Positions 7,704 through 16,022 of a DNA stretch of 41,669 nt are shown piece by piece. How positions within the stretch are numbered: position 1 is the first letter of the stretch; each line of letters starts with the position of its first letter. The translations under genes were made by a program, and so were the position numbers. Under the pieces are notes generated by a model. That model saw only the letters and a list, made by a program, of their open reading frames with translations. It had not been told where the DNA came from and ran no database searches. The stretch is from Salinicoccus albus DSM 19776 (GTDB lineage: Bacteria > Bacillota > Bacilli > Staphylococcales > Salinicoccaceae): positions 1-41,669 of the forward strand of contig NZ_ARQJ01000014.1 in NCBI RefSeq assembly GCF_000385175.1, read 5' to 3'.

Positions 7704-9198
7704 TAGGGCTTCCCTCCTCTGCAGGTGTTTCTTTAGACGTCAGCCTGATGACCCAGGCCGCAACATTGATTGTGGCAATACCGATAAATGTCGCCGTCGC
7801 TCCAGCTGCCATCGTACTTGGGATGATGCCGGCAAAATACAGTATAAGGTAGGATCCCAGCCCGACAATCATGGAAAGTTCGGCCGCTCTTGCCGGTGCT
7901 CTGCGCTTCGCATACACGGCCTGCAGAATTGGTCCCATCGTACCGGCCGCTATACCGGAAATGCCAATCCACATCACATCTCCCATATACTGTGGCGGCT
8001 GGATGACCAGCGCCAGTGCCAGCAATCCGATCAGGGGGACGGACATGCGGCTGATCTGAAAGGCGATTCTTTGCGCTTTTTCATCACTGACTTTGATGAT
8101 GTTTCGCTTCACCAGAAATTTAAGGAAAATATCGTTGGCAAACACTGTCGAGATGGAAACAAAGATGCCGTCAGTGGTGGACAGGGCGGCCGCCAGTATG
8201 ACCACACCAAACAGGGCGACGAAGATAGCAGGGAACGCCCAGATGATATATTCCATGAGGGCAAGATCCGCAGTTTCCACTGTACCTCCAAGCGCGGCTC
8301 TGCTGTAAAAACCGCCAAAGAGCACGAGGACACAGAGCGATGCCACAACGACATAAGTCGCTATCATTTTCCCCAGATCCTTTTCATTCTTAAGTCCGAG
8401 CACTTTATTGAACAAATGGGGGGCGGAAGCAAATGCCCATTGAATTGCTATGGCGCCGAACACAGCGCCGAATGAATAGAAATGCAGTGATTCCGGATTG
8501 AAGACGGATACCAGGTTCTCGTTCTGGCTGCCCAGATTCTCTGTAATGCCTGAGAATGTACCGGTGATACTGCCCTGCCAGAAGATGATGATACCCGAGA
8601 TAAAAATAACCAGACCGGCAACTGCCATGATAATCGCCTGTATCGCATCAGTGTATATATCCGCCAGTGCACCGCCGGCAAACACGTAGATGACGACGAT
8701 GACCGTGATAAAAATCAGACCGGTGGTATAGGACAGGCCGAGCAGATGCTCGAAGATTCTGGCACCAGCCACAAACTGTGCAGCAATATAAAATATATTG
8801 AATAATAGAATCAAAGATGTACCGACGCGGAGAATATCACTTTTATAAAAATCTCCGAGCCAGTCGGGTAAGGACAGCGACTTCTGATCCGTATTTAATT
8901 TTCTCACCTTTTTGGCTACCATCAGAACACCGATGGGCCCGCCTGCGATCATTGCCAGAAACAGCCAAAGGTTGGACAGCCCCCACTCATAGGACCAGCC
9001 CGGATAGCCCAGGAATGTAGCAGCACTTAAATAGGTCGCCGCAAAAGACAGTCCCAGGACGTATGGACCAAGTGACCCGCCGCCGGTCGCAAAATCGCTG
9101 ATCGTTTTCATCCGCTTTGAGCTTAAATAGCCGATGACAAACATCAGCATCAGAAATGCGATAAAACCTATCCATGTGTATAAAGTCACCTGTTCCAT
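7693..9198 (-). CDS. sodium:solute symporter (SSS family)
   Basis: This 501-residue SSS-family symporter has about 13 membrane helices and the family signature around FAGGALADIYTDAIQAIIM. The TGGGSLGPYVLGLSFAATYL segment near the N-terminus matches the sodium-site region of SSS proteins. It starts just after the flavin monooxygenase gene (about 20 bp gap) and is followed by an overlapping membrane peptide, so all three should be one transcript starting at the SAM riboswitch. Uptake of an organosulfur compound or sulfonium osmolyte as methionine source would fit; the substrate is not readable from sequence. ATG 9198 is preferred because AAGGAG is 11 bases upstream; ATG 9207 leaves only two bases of spacing. 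Confidence 0.9.
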   Translation of the reverse strand: MEQVTLYTWIGFIAFLMLMFVIGYLSSKRMKTISDFATGGGSLGPYVLGLSFAATYLSAATFLGYPGWSYEWGLSNLWLFLAMIAGGPIGVLMVAKKVRKLNTDQKSLSLPDWLGDFYKSDILRVGTSLILLFNIFYIAAQFVAGARIFEHLLGLSYTTGLIFITVIVVIYVFAGGALADIYTDAIQAIIMAVAGLVIFISGIIIFWQGSITGTFSGITENLGSQNENLVSVFNPESLHFYSFGAVFGAIAIQWAFASAPHLFNKVLGLKNEKDLGKMIATYVVVASLCVLVLFGGFYSRAALGGTVETADLALMEYIIWAFPAIFVALFGVVILAAALSTTDGIFVSISTVFANDIFLKFLVKRNIIKVSDEKAQRIAFQISRMSVPLIGLLALALVIQPPQYMGDVMWIGISGIAAGTMGPILQAVYAKRRAPARAAELSMIVGLGSYLILYFAGIIPSTMAAGATATFIGIATINVAAWVIRLTSKETPAEEGSPNVR

Positions 9199-9218
9199 AC
9201 TCTTCATCTCTCCTTAGA

Positions 9219-10598
9219 TCAGTTCCATTCGTTTGTAACCCCGGCTCTTTTTGCCGGATGATTCTCTGCAATATATTTCTGGCCTTTGCCAAACATATTC
9301 TCCCTCAATGTTTCTCCTTCATATTCAGTACGGTAGATCCCCCGTTTTTGCAGTTCCGGCACCACTTCATCCACAAACTCTTCAAACGTCCCCGGAGAAT
9401 AGCTCTGGGCGATGTTGAAGCCGTCGGCGTCCCCGATCGTCGTCCATTCTTCAATTTTGTCTGCAATCTGTTCCGGCGTGCCGACAAACTTCACAGTGCC
9501 GTTGCCCAGCCCATGATTTTTAACCGCTTCCCGCAGCGTCCATTTTTTATCCTGGTCTTTCGTATACATATCCAGATTACCCTGTACCGCTTCAGTGTCG
9601 ATATCCTCGATATACTGATCCGGGTCATACTGGGAAAAATCAATGCCGGTATGCCCGGATAACAATGAAGCTGTACCCTCATAGCTAACACTTTCCTGAA
9701 GTGCTTCAAGTTTTTTCTGCGCCTTGGCCTCAGTTGAAGCGACAATCGGCAGCACCATTGGAAATACTTTCACGTCATCCCTGTTTCTGCCGGAGGCCTC
9801 CGCCCGTTGCCTGATATCCTGAACGTAAGCGGCGATCGCATCCAGTGAATGGCCTTTGGTAAAGACCGCCTCGGCATGTTTCGCTGCAAAATCACGTCCA
9901 CGCGGGGAACCGCCGGCCTGAAAAAGCACCGGCGTCCTTTGGGGTGACGGTTCAACCAAGTGAGGCCCCGGCACATTGAAAAACTCGCCTTCGTGGTTAA
10001 TCAGATGCACTTTGTCCGGGTCTGCAAATGCGTCTTTTTCTCTGTCGTAAAGCAGCGCCTCATCATCCCAGCTTTCTTCCCATAACTTATAAACAACTTC
10101 TAAAAACTCATCCGCACGGTTATAGCGCATTTCCTTCGGCAGCCTTTCAGTCAGGCCGAGATTCACCGCTTCACTCTCAAGGTAGGAAGTCACAACATTC
10201 CAAGCCACGCGCCCATCAGTCAGATGATCAAGCGTTGATAACTGGCGGGCCAGGGAATACGGCTGGGCGTAAGTCGTAGAAACCGTCGGTGCAAAGCCAA
10301 GATGCTCAGTCACAGCTGCCATCGCCGGGATAACCAGAGTGGGATCGTGTGCGGGCAGCTGCACCGCGTGTTTAGCAGCAGCATCGTGATTTCCTCCATA
10401 TACACTGTAAGCTCCCAGCACGTCAGCGATGAACATCGCATCAAATTTGCCGCGTTCCAATGTTTTCGCTGCATCTGTCCAATAGTCCAATCGATTATGA
10501 TGCGTCCCTTTGTCCAATTCGTGTTTCCACAGTCCTGTAGAATGCGGTGATGGTGAGTTCTGGATAAACCCGTTCAGATGAATCTGTTTCTTCGTCAT
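9219..10598 (-). CDS. LLM-class flavin-dependent monooxygenase (NtaA/SnaA/DszA family) behind a SAM riboswitch
   Basis: This 459-residue member of the bacterial-luciferase-like superfamily belongs to the NtaA/SnaA/DszA/DmoA branch of FMNH2-dependent monooxygenases. Typical segments are LERGKFDAMFIADVLG near the N-terminus, HDPTLVIPAMAAVTEHLG, GRVAWNVVTSYLESEA, and RTPVLFQAGGSPRGRDFAAKHAE in the middle. Relatives attack nitrilotriacetate, dibenzothiophene sulfone, dimethyl sulfide or S-alkyl cysteine derivatives, using reduced flavin from a separate reductase that is not in this window. Control by an S-box implies a role in sulfur or methionine supply. TTGGAGG lies upstream of ATG 10598. It is the first gene of a three-gene operon with an SSS symporter. 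Confidence 0.93.
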   Translation of the reverse strand: MTKKQIHLNGFIQNSPSPHSTGLWKHELDKGTHHNRLDYWTDAAKTLERGKFDAMFIADVLGAYSVYGGNHDAAAKHAVQLPAHDPTLVIPAMAAVTEHLGFAPTVSTTYAQPYSLARQLSTLDHLTDGRVAWNVVTSYLESEAVNLGLTERLPKEMRYNRADEFLEVVYKLWEESWDDEALLYDREKDAFADPDKVHLINHEGEFFNVPGPHLVEPSPQRTPVLFQAGGSPRGRDFAAKHAEAVFTKGHSLDAIAAYVQDIRQRAEASGRNRDDVKVFPMVLPIVASTEAKAQKKLEALQESVSYEGTASLLSGHTGIDFSQYDPDQYIEDIDTEAVQGNLDMYTKDQDKKWTLREAVKNHGLGNGTVKFVGTPEQIADKIEEWTTIGDADGFNIAQSYSPGTFEEFVDEVVPELQKRGIYRTEYEGETLRENMFGKGQKYIAENHPAKRAGVTNEWN

Positions 10599-10622
10599 GT
10601 GTAAACCTCCAATTTTTGATAG

Positions 10623-10657
10623 TAAAAAAACCCTCTTCCAGATGATAAGAAGAGGGT
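10623..10657 (-). terminator. riboswitch-controlled intrinsic terminator
   Basis: On the minus strand, ACCCTCTTC and GAAGAGGGT form a 9-bp stem followed by seven T. Bases 10644-10654 can instead pair with 10682-10692 to give an 11-bp antiterminator with two G-U pairs. Confidence 0.94.
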
Positions 10658-10685
10658 CCGATATAAAGACTGTTAACGATTCTCC

Positions 10686-10784
10686 TCCTATCTTCTAGCA
10701 TGAAGCTACTGGAATTGGCACAGTACTGATAAAGTCTGTTGCCGAGGCTTCAAAGGGCCAGTCCCTCCACCTCTCTGGATAAGA
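10686..10784 (-). ncRNA. SAM-I (S-box) riboswitch
   Basis: Read on the minus strand, it has the same S-box core as the element at 1101-1207: CTTATCCAGAGAGGTGGAGG, CTGGCCCTTTGAAGCC, TCGGCAACAG and GTGCCAATTCC, closed by GATAGGA (10686-10692) pairing with TCTTATC (10778-10784). The terminator and antiterminator described at 10623-10657 follow. It should silence the monooxygenase-symporter operon when SAM is abundant. Confidence 0.97.
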
Positions 10785-10813
10785 AAATTCTGAATTATTA
10801 AGTTGTTCCATCA

Positions 10814-10842
10814 AATATAAATCATGCAGAAAGACATGTCAA
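10814..10842 (-). promoter_or_regulatory. sigma-A promoter of the S-box operon
   Basis: On the minus strand, TTGACA (10837-10842) and TATATT (10814-10819) are separated by 17 bp, about 30 bp before the aptamer. Confidence 0.75.
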
Positions 10843-10940
10843 CAGAAAATTATACTTTTTAACTCGGAATTAGAATTTCATTTCAATATTGTCAATTATA
10901 TATGATAAACTGATACGAAATAGTCATGAGGAGGCTAATG

Positions 10941-11672
10941 ATGTCACTCAGAAAAATATCAGAACACGTTCATATCCTTCCACACGACACAGAAAGAGAC
11001 CGGCCAAATCTGGGATATATCGCCGGAGAAGATTACAGCGTACTGATCGATACAGGCAACTCGCCGGCTCATCTGATTGAAATGCTTGATGAAATCGAAC
11101 AAAACGGCCTGCCTACGCCCAAACTGGCACTGATCACCCATTGGCACTGGGACCATACATTCGCCATGCATGCCTTCAATGGGCTGACCGTTGCACACAG
11201 ACAGACCAATGAAATTTTAAAGGAAATATCCGAATGGGAATGGACCTACGAAGCCATGGACGAACGGCTGGCATCCGGGGAAGAATGTGAATTTTGCGAT
11301 ACTCACATCAGGAAAGAATATGACGACACAAGAACGATCCAAGTGGAAATGGCAGACATAGAATTTGAAGATGGACTCAGGCTCAATTTAGGCGAAGTCC
11401 ATTTAAATGTCATCCGCCTCACCAACCCGCACTCCGATGATGGGGTGGTCGCACATGTTGAGGAAGATAAAGTTCTTTTTGCAGGCGATGCGGATACAGG
11501 AGATTATTACAAACTTGACGGCGGCTATGACAAACGGCAGTTTCATGACTATATCGGCAAAATCAGCCTGATTGACTTCGACACATATATCCACGGCCAT
11601 CTGGAGCCGATGAGCCCGCGGGAAATCAAAGAGGAATGGGACAGGATAGAAAAGGAGGAGGCGTTACATTAA
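10941..11672 (+). CDS. metallo-beta-lactamase-fold hydrolase
   Basis: This 243-residue MBL-fold protein has a complete metal-binding set: HWHWDH (the HxHxDH motif), a histidine in NPHSDDG, an aspartate in FAGDADTGDYY, and a C-terminal histidine in IHGHLEP. Such proteins hydrolyse thioesters, lactones, phosphodiesters or other esters with zinc or iron pairs. No signal peptide is present. GAGGAGG precedes a double ATG; the second (10941) has the better spacing of about six bases, though 10938 is possible. It is divergent from the S-box monooxygenase operon, with about 100 bp of shared promoter region. Substrate unknown. Confidence 0.88.
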   Translation: MSLRKISEHVHILPHDTERDRPNLGYIAGEDYSVLIDTGNSPAHLIEMLDEIEQNGLPTPKLALITHWHWDHTFAMHAFNGLTVAHRQTNEILKEISEWEWTYEAMDERLASGEECEFCDTHIRKEYDDTRTIQVEMADIEFEDGLRLNLGEVHLNVIRLTNPHSDDGVVAHVEEDKVLFAGDADTGDYYKLDGGYDKRQFHDYIGKISLIDFDTYIHGHLEPMSPREIKEEWDRIEKEEALH

Positions 11673-11823
11673 TTTTCATTTTGAAGTATCGACAAACGTC
11701 CCTTGTACTTTTTTGGTCCGCCCGCAACTAAGATAAGCATCCAATTTTCAGACATATCTCGGATTTGATACACTTGATTCAAGTCACAGAAGAGGATGAA
11801 AAGGTTCAGAAGGAGGACTCATT

Positions 11824-12183
11824 ATGCATATGGTCATTTTAATCTCGGCATTTGCCATTTTCGTGCTCTTTGCAAATATCATTGATTCTCCAGTCATCTT
11901 TTCAATCGCATTTGTACTGTTTTTTGGCATCGCAATCGTGAGCGGCTTATTCGATTACCGCAAACAGAAAAATAAAACCGGACGATACCCGTTGTTCAAG
12001 GAATTCATAGTGGTCTTAGTACTTCTCGTGATCTGTGTCATACCAAGCCTCATATACGAAAACCCGATTCCAGACCTTACCAGCCCTATATTCTTAAGGT
12101 CAACGGCAATCGCCATTCTGATGGCTGTGTCTGCCAGCGCTGTAAAATATCTTTCCAATAAAGAAGACGAAGGATCCGGATAA
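11824..12183 (+). CDS. small integral membrane protein, function unknown
   Basis: The 119-residue product has four predicted transmembrane helices (about residues 3-20, 24-43, 59-76 and 91-107), with a basic loop (DYRKQKNKTGRYP) after the second helix and a charged tail. AGGAGG lies seven bases before ATG 11824. The stop codon lies inside a terminator hairpin. I do not recognise a family. It follows the MBL-fold gene by 150 bp and may have its own promoter. Confidence 0.8.
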   Translation: MHMVILISAFAIFVLFANIIDSPVIFSIAFVLFFGIAIVSGLFDYRKQKNKTGRYPLFKEFIVVLVLLVICVIPSLIYENPIPDLTSPIFLRSTAIAILMAVSASAVKYLSNKEDEGSG

Positions 12184-12206
12184 CCGGGACCCTCGTCTTC
12201 TTTATC
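12160..12206. terminator. bidirectional terminator overlapping the end of the membrane protein gene
   Basis: AAAGAAGACGA at 12160-12170 pairs with TCGTCTTCTTT at 12193-12203, with inner CCGG pairs. It lies between convergent genes and overlaps the last codons of the plus-strand gene. Confidence 0.85.
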
Positions 12207-12218
12207 ATTCCCATCAAT

Positions 12219-12815
12219 TTATTGTTTATCCAGCCACGCTTTTGCTTCCTGCGCAGCATCCTGGGTAAGACTGTGCCCGTTCACCCATACGGTGGAAACA
12301 TCTGCACCTCTGTCTTCGAATAACTTTATGACCCGTTCACTTTCTGATTCAGGAACAATCGGGTCGCCTTTACCCAGGGACAGGAACACCTCCGTCCCAC
12401 TGAAATCTTGTTTGTCTTCAATATCCGCCGGGTACAGCGGTGCGAATAACATGGCTTTCTTAAACTTATCTTCCGCTTTGAGCATCAGATTAATCGCAAT
12501 GTTTGAGCCGTTCGAAAATCCGACGAAGACGACATCTTCCAGCGCAAAATCGTGTTCTTTCGCTTTCTCTTCGATGAACGCATAGAGTTCATTACCTCTG
12601 AAGTCCAGATCCTCCCAGTCATACTGTCCTTCACCATGACGTTTGAAATACCTGTTCATACCATTTTCCTGAACATTGCCCCGAATACTCAATACATTAT
12701 ATTCGGGGTTCAACAGCTCCGCCAAAGGGATCAGATCGTTTTCCGTTCCGCCTGTGCCATGCAGCAGTACGAATACCGGGTTCCCTTTTTTCTTTTGTTC
12801 ATAAATGTGTTCCAT
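12219..12815 (-). CDS. mhqD: carboxylesterase/phospholipase-type hydrolase MhqD
   Basis: This 198-residue alpha/beta hydrolase has HGTGGTENDL (oxyanion region), GFSNGS with the nucleophile serine, GKGDPIVP with the aspartate and a C-terminal GHS histidine. It is last in a cluster ordered mhqR, dioxygenase, hydrolase, matching mhqRED of Staphylococcus aureus, which protects against quinones and quinone-like antimicrobials. The product should be cytoplasmic. The start at ATG 12815 has AGGAGG eight bases upstream; a TTG at 12821 would leave only two bases. Confidence 0.9.
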   Translation of the reverse strand: MEHIYEQKKKGNPVFVLLHGTGGTENDLIPLAELLNPEYNVLSIRGNVQENGMNRYFKRHGEGQYDWEDLDFRGNELYAFIEEKAKEHDFALEDVVFVGFSNGSNIAINLMLKAEDKFKKAMLFAPLYPADIEDKQDFSGTEVFLSLGKGDPIVPESESERVIKLFEDRGADVSTVWVNGHSLTQDAAQEAKAWLDKQ

Positions 12816-12902
12816 GTTCAAGTCCTCCTTATATTATCAAATTTCCTGCGGGTCACCGACGATTGCGCTGATATGGTGGGTCCTTTTTAAAGGGTTCCTT
12901 CT

Positions 12903-13868
12903 CTATTGATTTTTAGAACGCTGTGAATCAAATGGTTTGACCTGGGCTTCGATATATTCCCTTTGAGGCTCGAGCATTGGAGGCAGGGCAAGACTTTCAC
13001 CAAGTGTTTCATACGGCTCATCGTCCATGAAGCCGGGACCGTCCGTAGACAGTTCAATCAAAATATGACCGATGCGCGCGTAGAGCGCTTCAAAGTAGAA
13101 TCTGTCGACATTTCCGGAATGGCCGATGCCGATCTGGTTATATTTTTCTTCCCATTTCTTAATCACTTCATGATTTTCGACCCTGAAGGATACATGGTGG
13201 ACTTCTCCGTAACCCTGCCGACCGGCTTTGCCTTCATCGTTCCTTAAAATAACCTGTCCGCCATTGCCCCCGGCTCCAACTTCAAACAATGTGACATCGT
13301 CTGCTTCTGTAATAGGTGTCATACCGTAAATATCCTGAAGCACCTGTTTGAAATCGTCAAAGTAGCTGACAGTGATTTCAATTGGCCCCAGGCCATAGAT
13401 GGCTTTATCTTCAGGGACCGGTCCGTTTTTCCAGGGAACACCTGGTGCCACACCTTCATTGTTTTCATCTGAGAACAGCTGGAATCTTTGTCCGTCCGTA
13501 TCTTCAAAAGGCAGCACCTTTTTACCGAACAGCTCTTTAATGCCGTCGTTTTTTACATCAAATGACTCAAATCTTTCCAAATAGTACTCAAGCGCTGCAT
13601 CGTCCGGCACTCTCAAGCCTGTTCTGGAAATTGAATTTGTGCCTCTTGTTCCCTGCGGGATGTTCGGAAAATCGAAGAACGTCATATCCGTCCCCGGATT
13701 GCCAACATCATCTGCGAAAAATGTGTGGTACGTATGAATGTCATCCTGGTTAACAGTCTTTTTGACCAGGCGCATGCCGAGGATATCCGTCATAAATTCA
13801 TAGTTTCTTCTTGCATCGTCCGTAATGGCAGTGACGTGGTGGATACCTTTCAGATTTTCATTTGTCAT
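12903..13868 (-). CDS. mhqE: ring-cleaving dioxygenase MhqE/MhqO
   Basis: This 321-residue vicinal-oxygen-chelate protein consists of two glyoxalase-like modules. The first opens with GIHHVTAITDDARRNYEFM, the second carries GEVHHVSFRV, and a late GHILIELSTDGPGF supplies the glutamate ligand, giving the His-His-Glu iron site of the family. Homologues MhqO in Bacillus and MhqE in staphylococci cleave hydroquinone-type rings after quinone stress. The start is ATG 13868, with AAGGAG nine bases upstream; the earlier frame opening at 13892 has no such site. A perfect MhqR operator lies 33 bp upstream of the start codon. Confidence 0.93.
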   Translation of the reverse strand: MTNENLKGIHHVTAITDDARRNYEFMTDILGMRLVKKTVNQDDIHTYHTFFADDVGNPGTDMTFFDFPNIPQGTRGTNSISRTGLRVPDDAALEYYLERFESFDVKNDGIKELFGKKVLPFEDTDGQRFQLFSDENNEGVAPGVPWKNGPVPEDKAIYGLGPIEITVSYFDDFKQVLQDIYGMTPITEADDVTLFEVGAGGNGGQVILRNDEGKAGRQGYGEVHHVSFRVENHEVIKKWEEKYNQIGIGHSGNVDRFYFEALYARIGHILIELSTDGPGFMDDEPYETLGESLALPPMLEPQREYIEAQVKPFDSQRSKNQ

Positions 13869-13900
13869 AGTATAAAACTCCTTAATGATCATTGATATTT

Positions 13901-13918
13901 TATCTCGAATTCGAGATA
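13901..13918. promoter_or_regulatory. MhqR operator
   Basis: The perfect 18-bp palindrome TATCTCGAATTCGAGATA lies between mhqR and mhqE. It agrees with the MhqR box known from Bacillus subtilis and Staphylococcus aureus, so the adjacent MarR protein should bind here and release in response to quinones. Confidence 0.92.
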
Positions 13919-13968
13919 TTTGTTTTTATATAAGCTCATACCTCCCGGCATAAGCCTTATTTTCGAAA

Positions 13969-14409
13969 CTACTTCAGCAGACTTTCAGCATGGATACCTA
14001 CTCTTTTCAGCAGCTGGATGGCATTTTCAACTTCATCGTCGTCCCATTCATCAAAAATCGTATTGATGAGTGCTTCCTGTTCAACCACTCTCTGATCCAT
14101 ATATGCCTTACCCGTTTCAGTAATACAGGCAAACATTTTCCGGCGGTCTTCCTCACACGGCTTTCTGTACAGGAAACCTTTATCTTCGATTTTATCGATG
14201 ACGTAGGTGATGCTGCCGCCCCCCATCAGAATTTTTCGGCCGATGGATTGGATGGGCTGGTCCCCTTTGTGATACAGGAGCTCAAGAATCGCATACTCAT
14301 TTAAATTGATCTCTTTTTTCAGAAAATCTTGTTTGATCAATTTCTCAACCGATGCAGAGGATTTCATAAAAACGGTAAAGGCATTTATACGGCGATTCTT
14401 TTCTTCCAT
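13969..14409 (-). CDS. mhqR: MarR-family quinone-sensing repressor MhqR
   Basis: This 146-residue winged-helix repressor of the MarR family has a recognition helix region (IQSIGRKILMGGGSITYVIDKIEDKGFL) followed by the wing with EEDRRKMFACIT. Context fixes the assignment: it heads the mhqR-mhqE-mhqD cluster and the canonical MhqR operator lies directly downstream. GGAGG lies about seven bases before ATG 14409. A different AT-rich palindrome is found upstream of this gene. Confidence 0.9.
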   Translation of the reverse strand: MEEKNRRINAFTVFMKSSASVEKLIKQDFLKKEINLNEYAILELLYHKGDQPIQSIGRKILMGGGSITYVIDKIEDKGFLYRKPCEEDRRKMFACITETGKAYMDQRVVEQEALINTIFDEWDDDEVENAIQLLKRVGIHAESLLK

Positions 14410-14442
14410 GGCTGCACCTCCTTCAAATGATTCAGAATTAAT

Positions 14443-14460
14443 TATATTAAATTTAATATA
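14443..14460. promoter_or_regulatory. AT-rich perfect palindrome upstream of mhqR
   Basis: TATATTAAATTTAATATA is a perfect 18-bp palindrome about 35 bp before mhqR. It differs from the MhqR operator and could be a second regulatory site or simply AT-rich promoter DNA. Confidence 0.45.
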
Positions 14461-14620
14461 TTTTAATTTGATCTAATTATACCGCCTCTATCGGGAAAAA
14501 TCAATCTTTAAGTTGTATAAATGTGTTTACCTTCCTGAAATTAGGCTAAAGTTAAAAAGGTGTGCATTTATTCAGCATACATAAATGTACGGTTAAACAA
14601 TTTAGGAGAGTGGATAATTT

Positions 14621-15955
14621 ATGGACGAGTATTCAAGGGAAGATATTTTGAGAATGGCCGAAGATGAAGCAGTCAGGTATATCAGATTGCAGTTTACAGA
14701 TGTCCTGGGCGCAATCAAGAATGTCGAGATTCCAGTTACGCAGCTCGACAAAGCTTTGGATGGAGAGATGATGTTTGACGGCTCCTCAATCGAAGGTTTT
14801 GCACGCGTCGAAGAATCTGATATGTACCTAAAGCCGGACTTCAATACTTGGGTGATTTTCCCTTGGTCACAGGAAAATGAAAGGATTGCAAGATTGATAT
14901 GCGATGTGTACGGCATTGACGGTAAACCTTTTGTCGGAGACCCGCGGTCCAACCTCAAACGCGTGATTAAAGAAATGGAGCATCTGGGCTATGATGCGAT
15001 GAACCTTGGACCGGAACCGGAATTTTTCCTGTTCAAGCTCACCAAAGATGGTGAAGAGACGACTGAACTGAGTGATGAGGGTGGTTATTTCGACCTGGCT
15101 CCGATCGATTACGGCGAAAACTGCCGCAGGGATATTGCAAAAACATTGGATCAGATGGGCTTCGAAGTGGAAATGTTCCACCATGAAATCGGACCCAGCC
15201 AGCATGAAATCAGCTTTAAATTTGGCGATGCCCTTTATGCTTCAGACAGCCTTCAGACATTCAAACTCGTTGCTAAAACCATTGCACGTAAACATAACCT
15301 GCATGCAACATTCATGCCAAAACCACTATACGGCAAGCCCGGCAGCGGTATGCACTATAATGTATCCCTGTTTAAGGACGGTAAAAATACTTTCTATGAT
15401 GCCGAAGATGAAATGGGTTTCAGCAAGGAAATGAAACACTTCATGGCGGGACTGCTGGAACATGCCAGAGGGTATACAGCGATTGCCAACCCGCTTGTCA
15501 ATTCCTATAAAAGACTTCAATCCGGATTCGAAGCGCCGAGATATATCGCATGGAGCGGCAGAAACCGTTCACCGCTTCTCAGGATTCCATCTTCAAGAGG
15601 ACAGGGCACGCGGGCGGAAGTCAGATCACTGGATCCGTCAGCCAATCCATACCTTGCCACAGCGGCTATCCTGAAAGCCGGTCTCGATGGCATCCAAAAT
15701 GAGCTGGAACTGGACAGCCCGGTAAATGAAAACATTTATGAAATGACCCATAAGGAAAGGGAAGTAGAAAATGTCGAAGACCTCCCAACGACATTATATA
15801 CCGCGTTGAAAGCACTGAGCGATGACCCGGTGATCCAGGAGGCTCTGGGTCAACACATCGCCAAACAATTCCATGAAAACAAGATGATTGAATGGAGAAT
15901 GTACAGTTCACAAATCACCCCTTGGGAGATAGAAGAATATCTGGTGCAGTACTAA
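14621..15955 (+). CDS. glnA: glutamine synthetase, type I-alpha
   Basis: This 444-residue enzyme makes glutamine from glutamate, ammonia and ATP. It aligns along its length with Bacillus Gln[11 protein letters not shown], the [11 protein letters not shown] metal site, [11 protein letters not shown], the ATP-binding [28 protein letters not shown] with the flexible-loop glutamate, [13 protein letters not shown], and a C-terminal EIEEYLVQY. The arginine after IEGFA, which marks feedback regulation in Bacillus-type enzymes, is present. No glnR gene is beside it, whereas glnRA is the usual arrangement in this lineage, so this may be a second copy or a relocated gene. AGGAG lies 12 bases before ATG 14621; a strong terminator follows. 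Confidence 0.95.
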   Translation: MDEYSREDILRMAEDEAVRYIRLQFTDVLGAIKNVEIPVTQLDKALDGEMMFDGSSIEGFARVEESDMYLKPDFNTWVIFPWSQENERIARLICDVYGIDGKPFVGDPRSNLKRVIKEMEHLGYDAMNLGPEPEFFLFKLTKDGEETTELSDEGGYFDLAPIDYGENCRRDIAKTLDQMGFEVEMFHHEIGPSQHEISFKFGDALYASDSLQTFKLVAKTIARKHNLHATFMPKPLYGKPGSGMHYNVSLFKDGKNTFYDAEDEMGFSKEMKHFMAGLLEHARGYTAIANPLVNSYKRLQSGFEAPRYIAWSGRNRSPLLRIPSSRGQGTRAEVRSLDPSANPYLATAAILKAGLDGIQNELELDSPVNENIYEMTHKEREVENVEDLPTTLYTALKALSDDPVIQEALGQHIAKQFHENKMIEWRMYSSQITPWEIEEYLVQY

Positions 15956-15960
15956 TGATT

Positions 15961-15989
15961 AAATCCCCGATTTCGAATCGGGGGATTTT
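15961..15989 (+). terminator. terminator after glnA
   Basis: AAATCCCCGATT, loop TCG and AATCGGGGGATTTT form a near-perfect hairpin with a short T tail, just downstream of the stop codon. Confidence 0.92.
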
Positions 15990-16022
15990 AATGTAACAAC
16001 TTAACTATAGGTCCTCAGAATT

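Noticed and set aside
7576-8475. A 299-codon plus-strand frame
   Set aside because: It is antisense to the SSS symporter, has a composition typical of the complement of a membrane protein gene, and no start signal.
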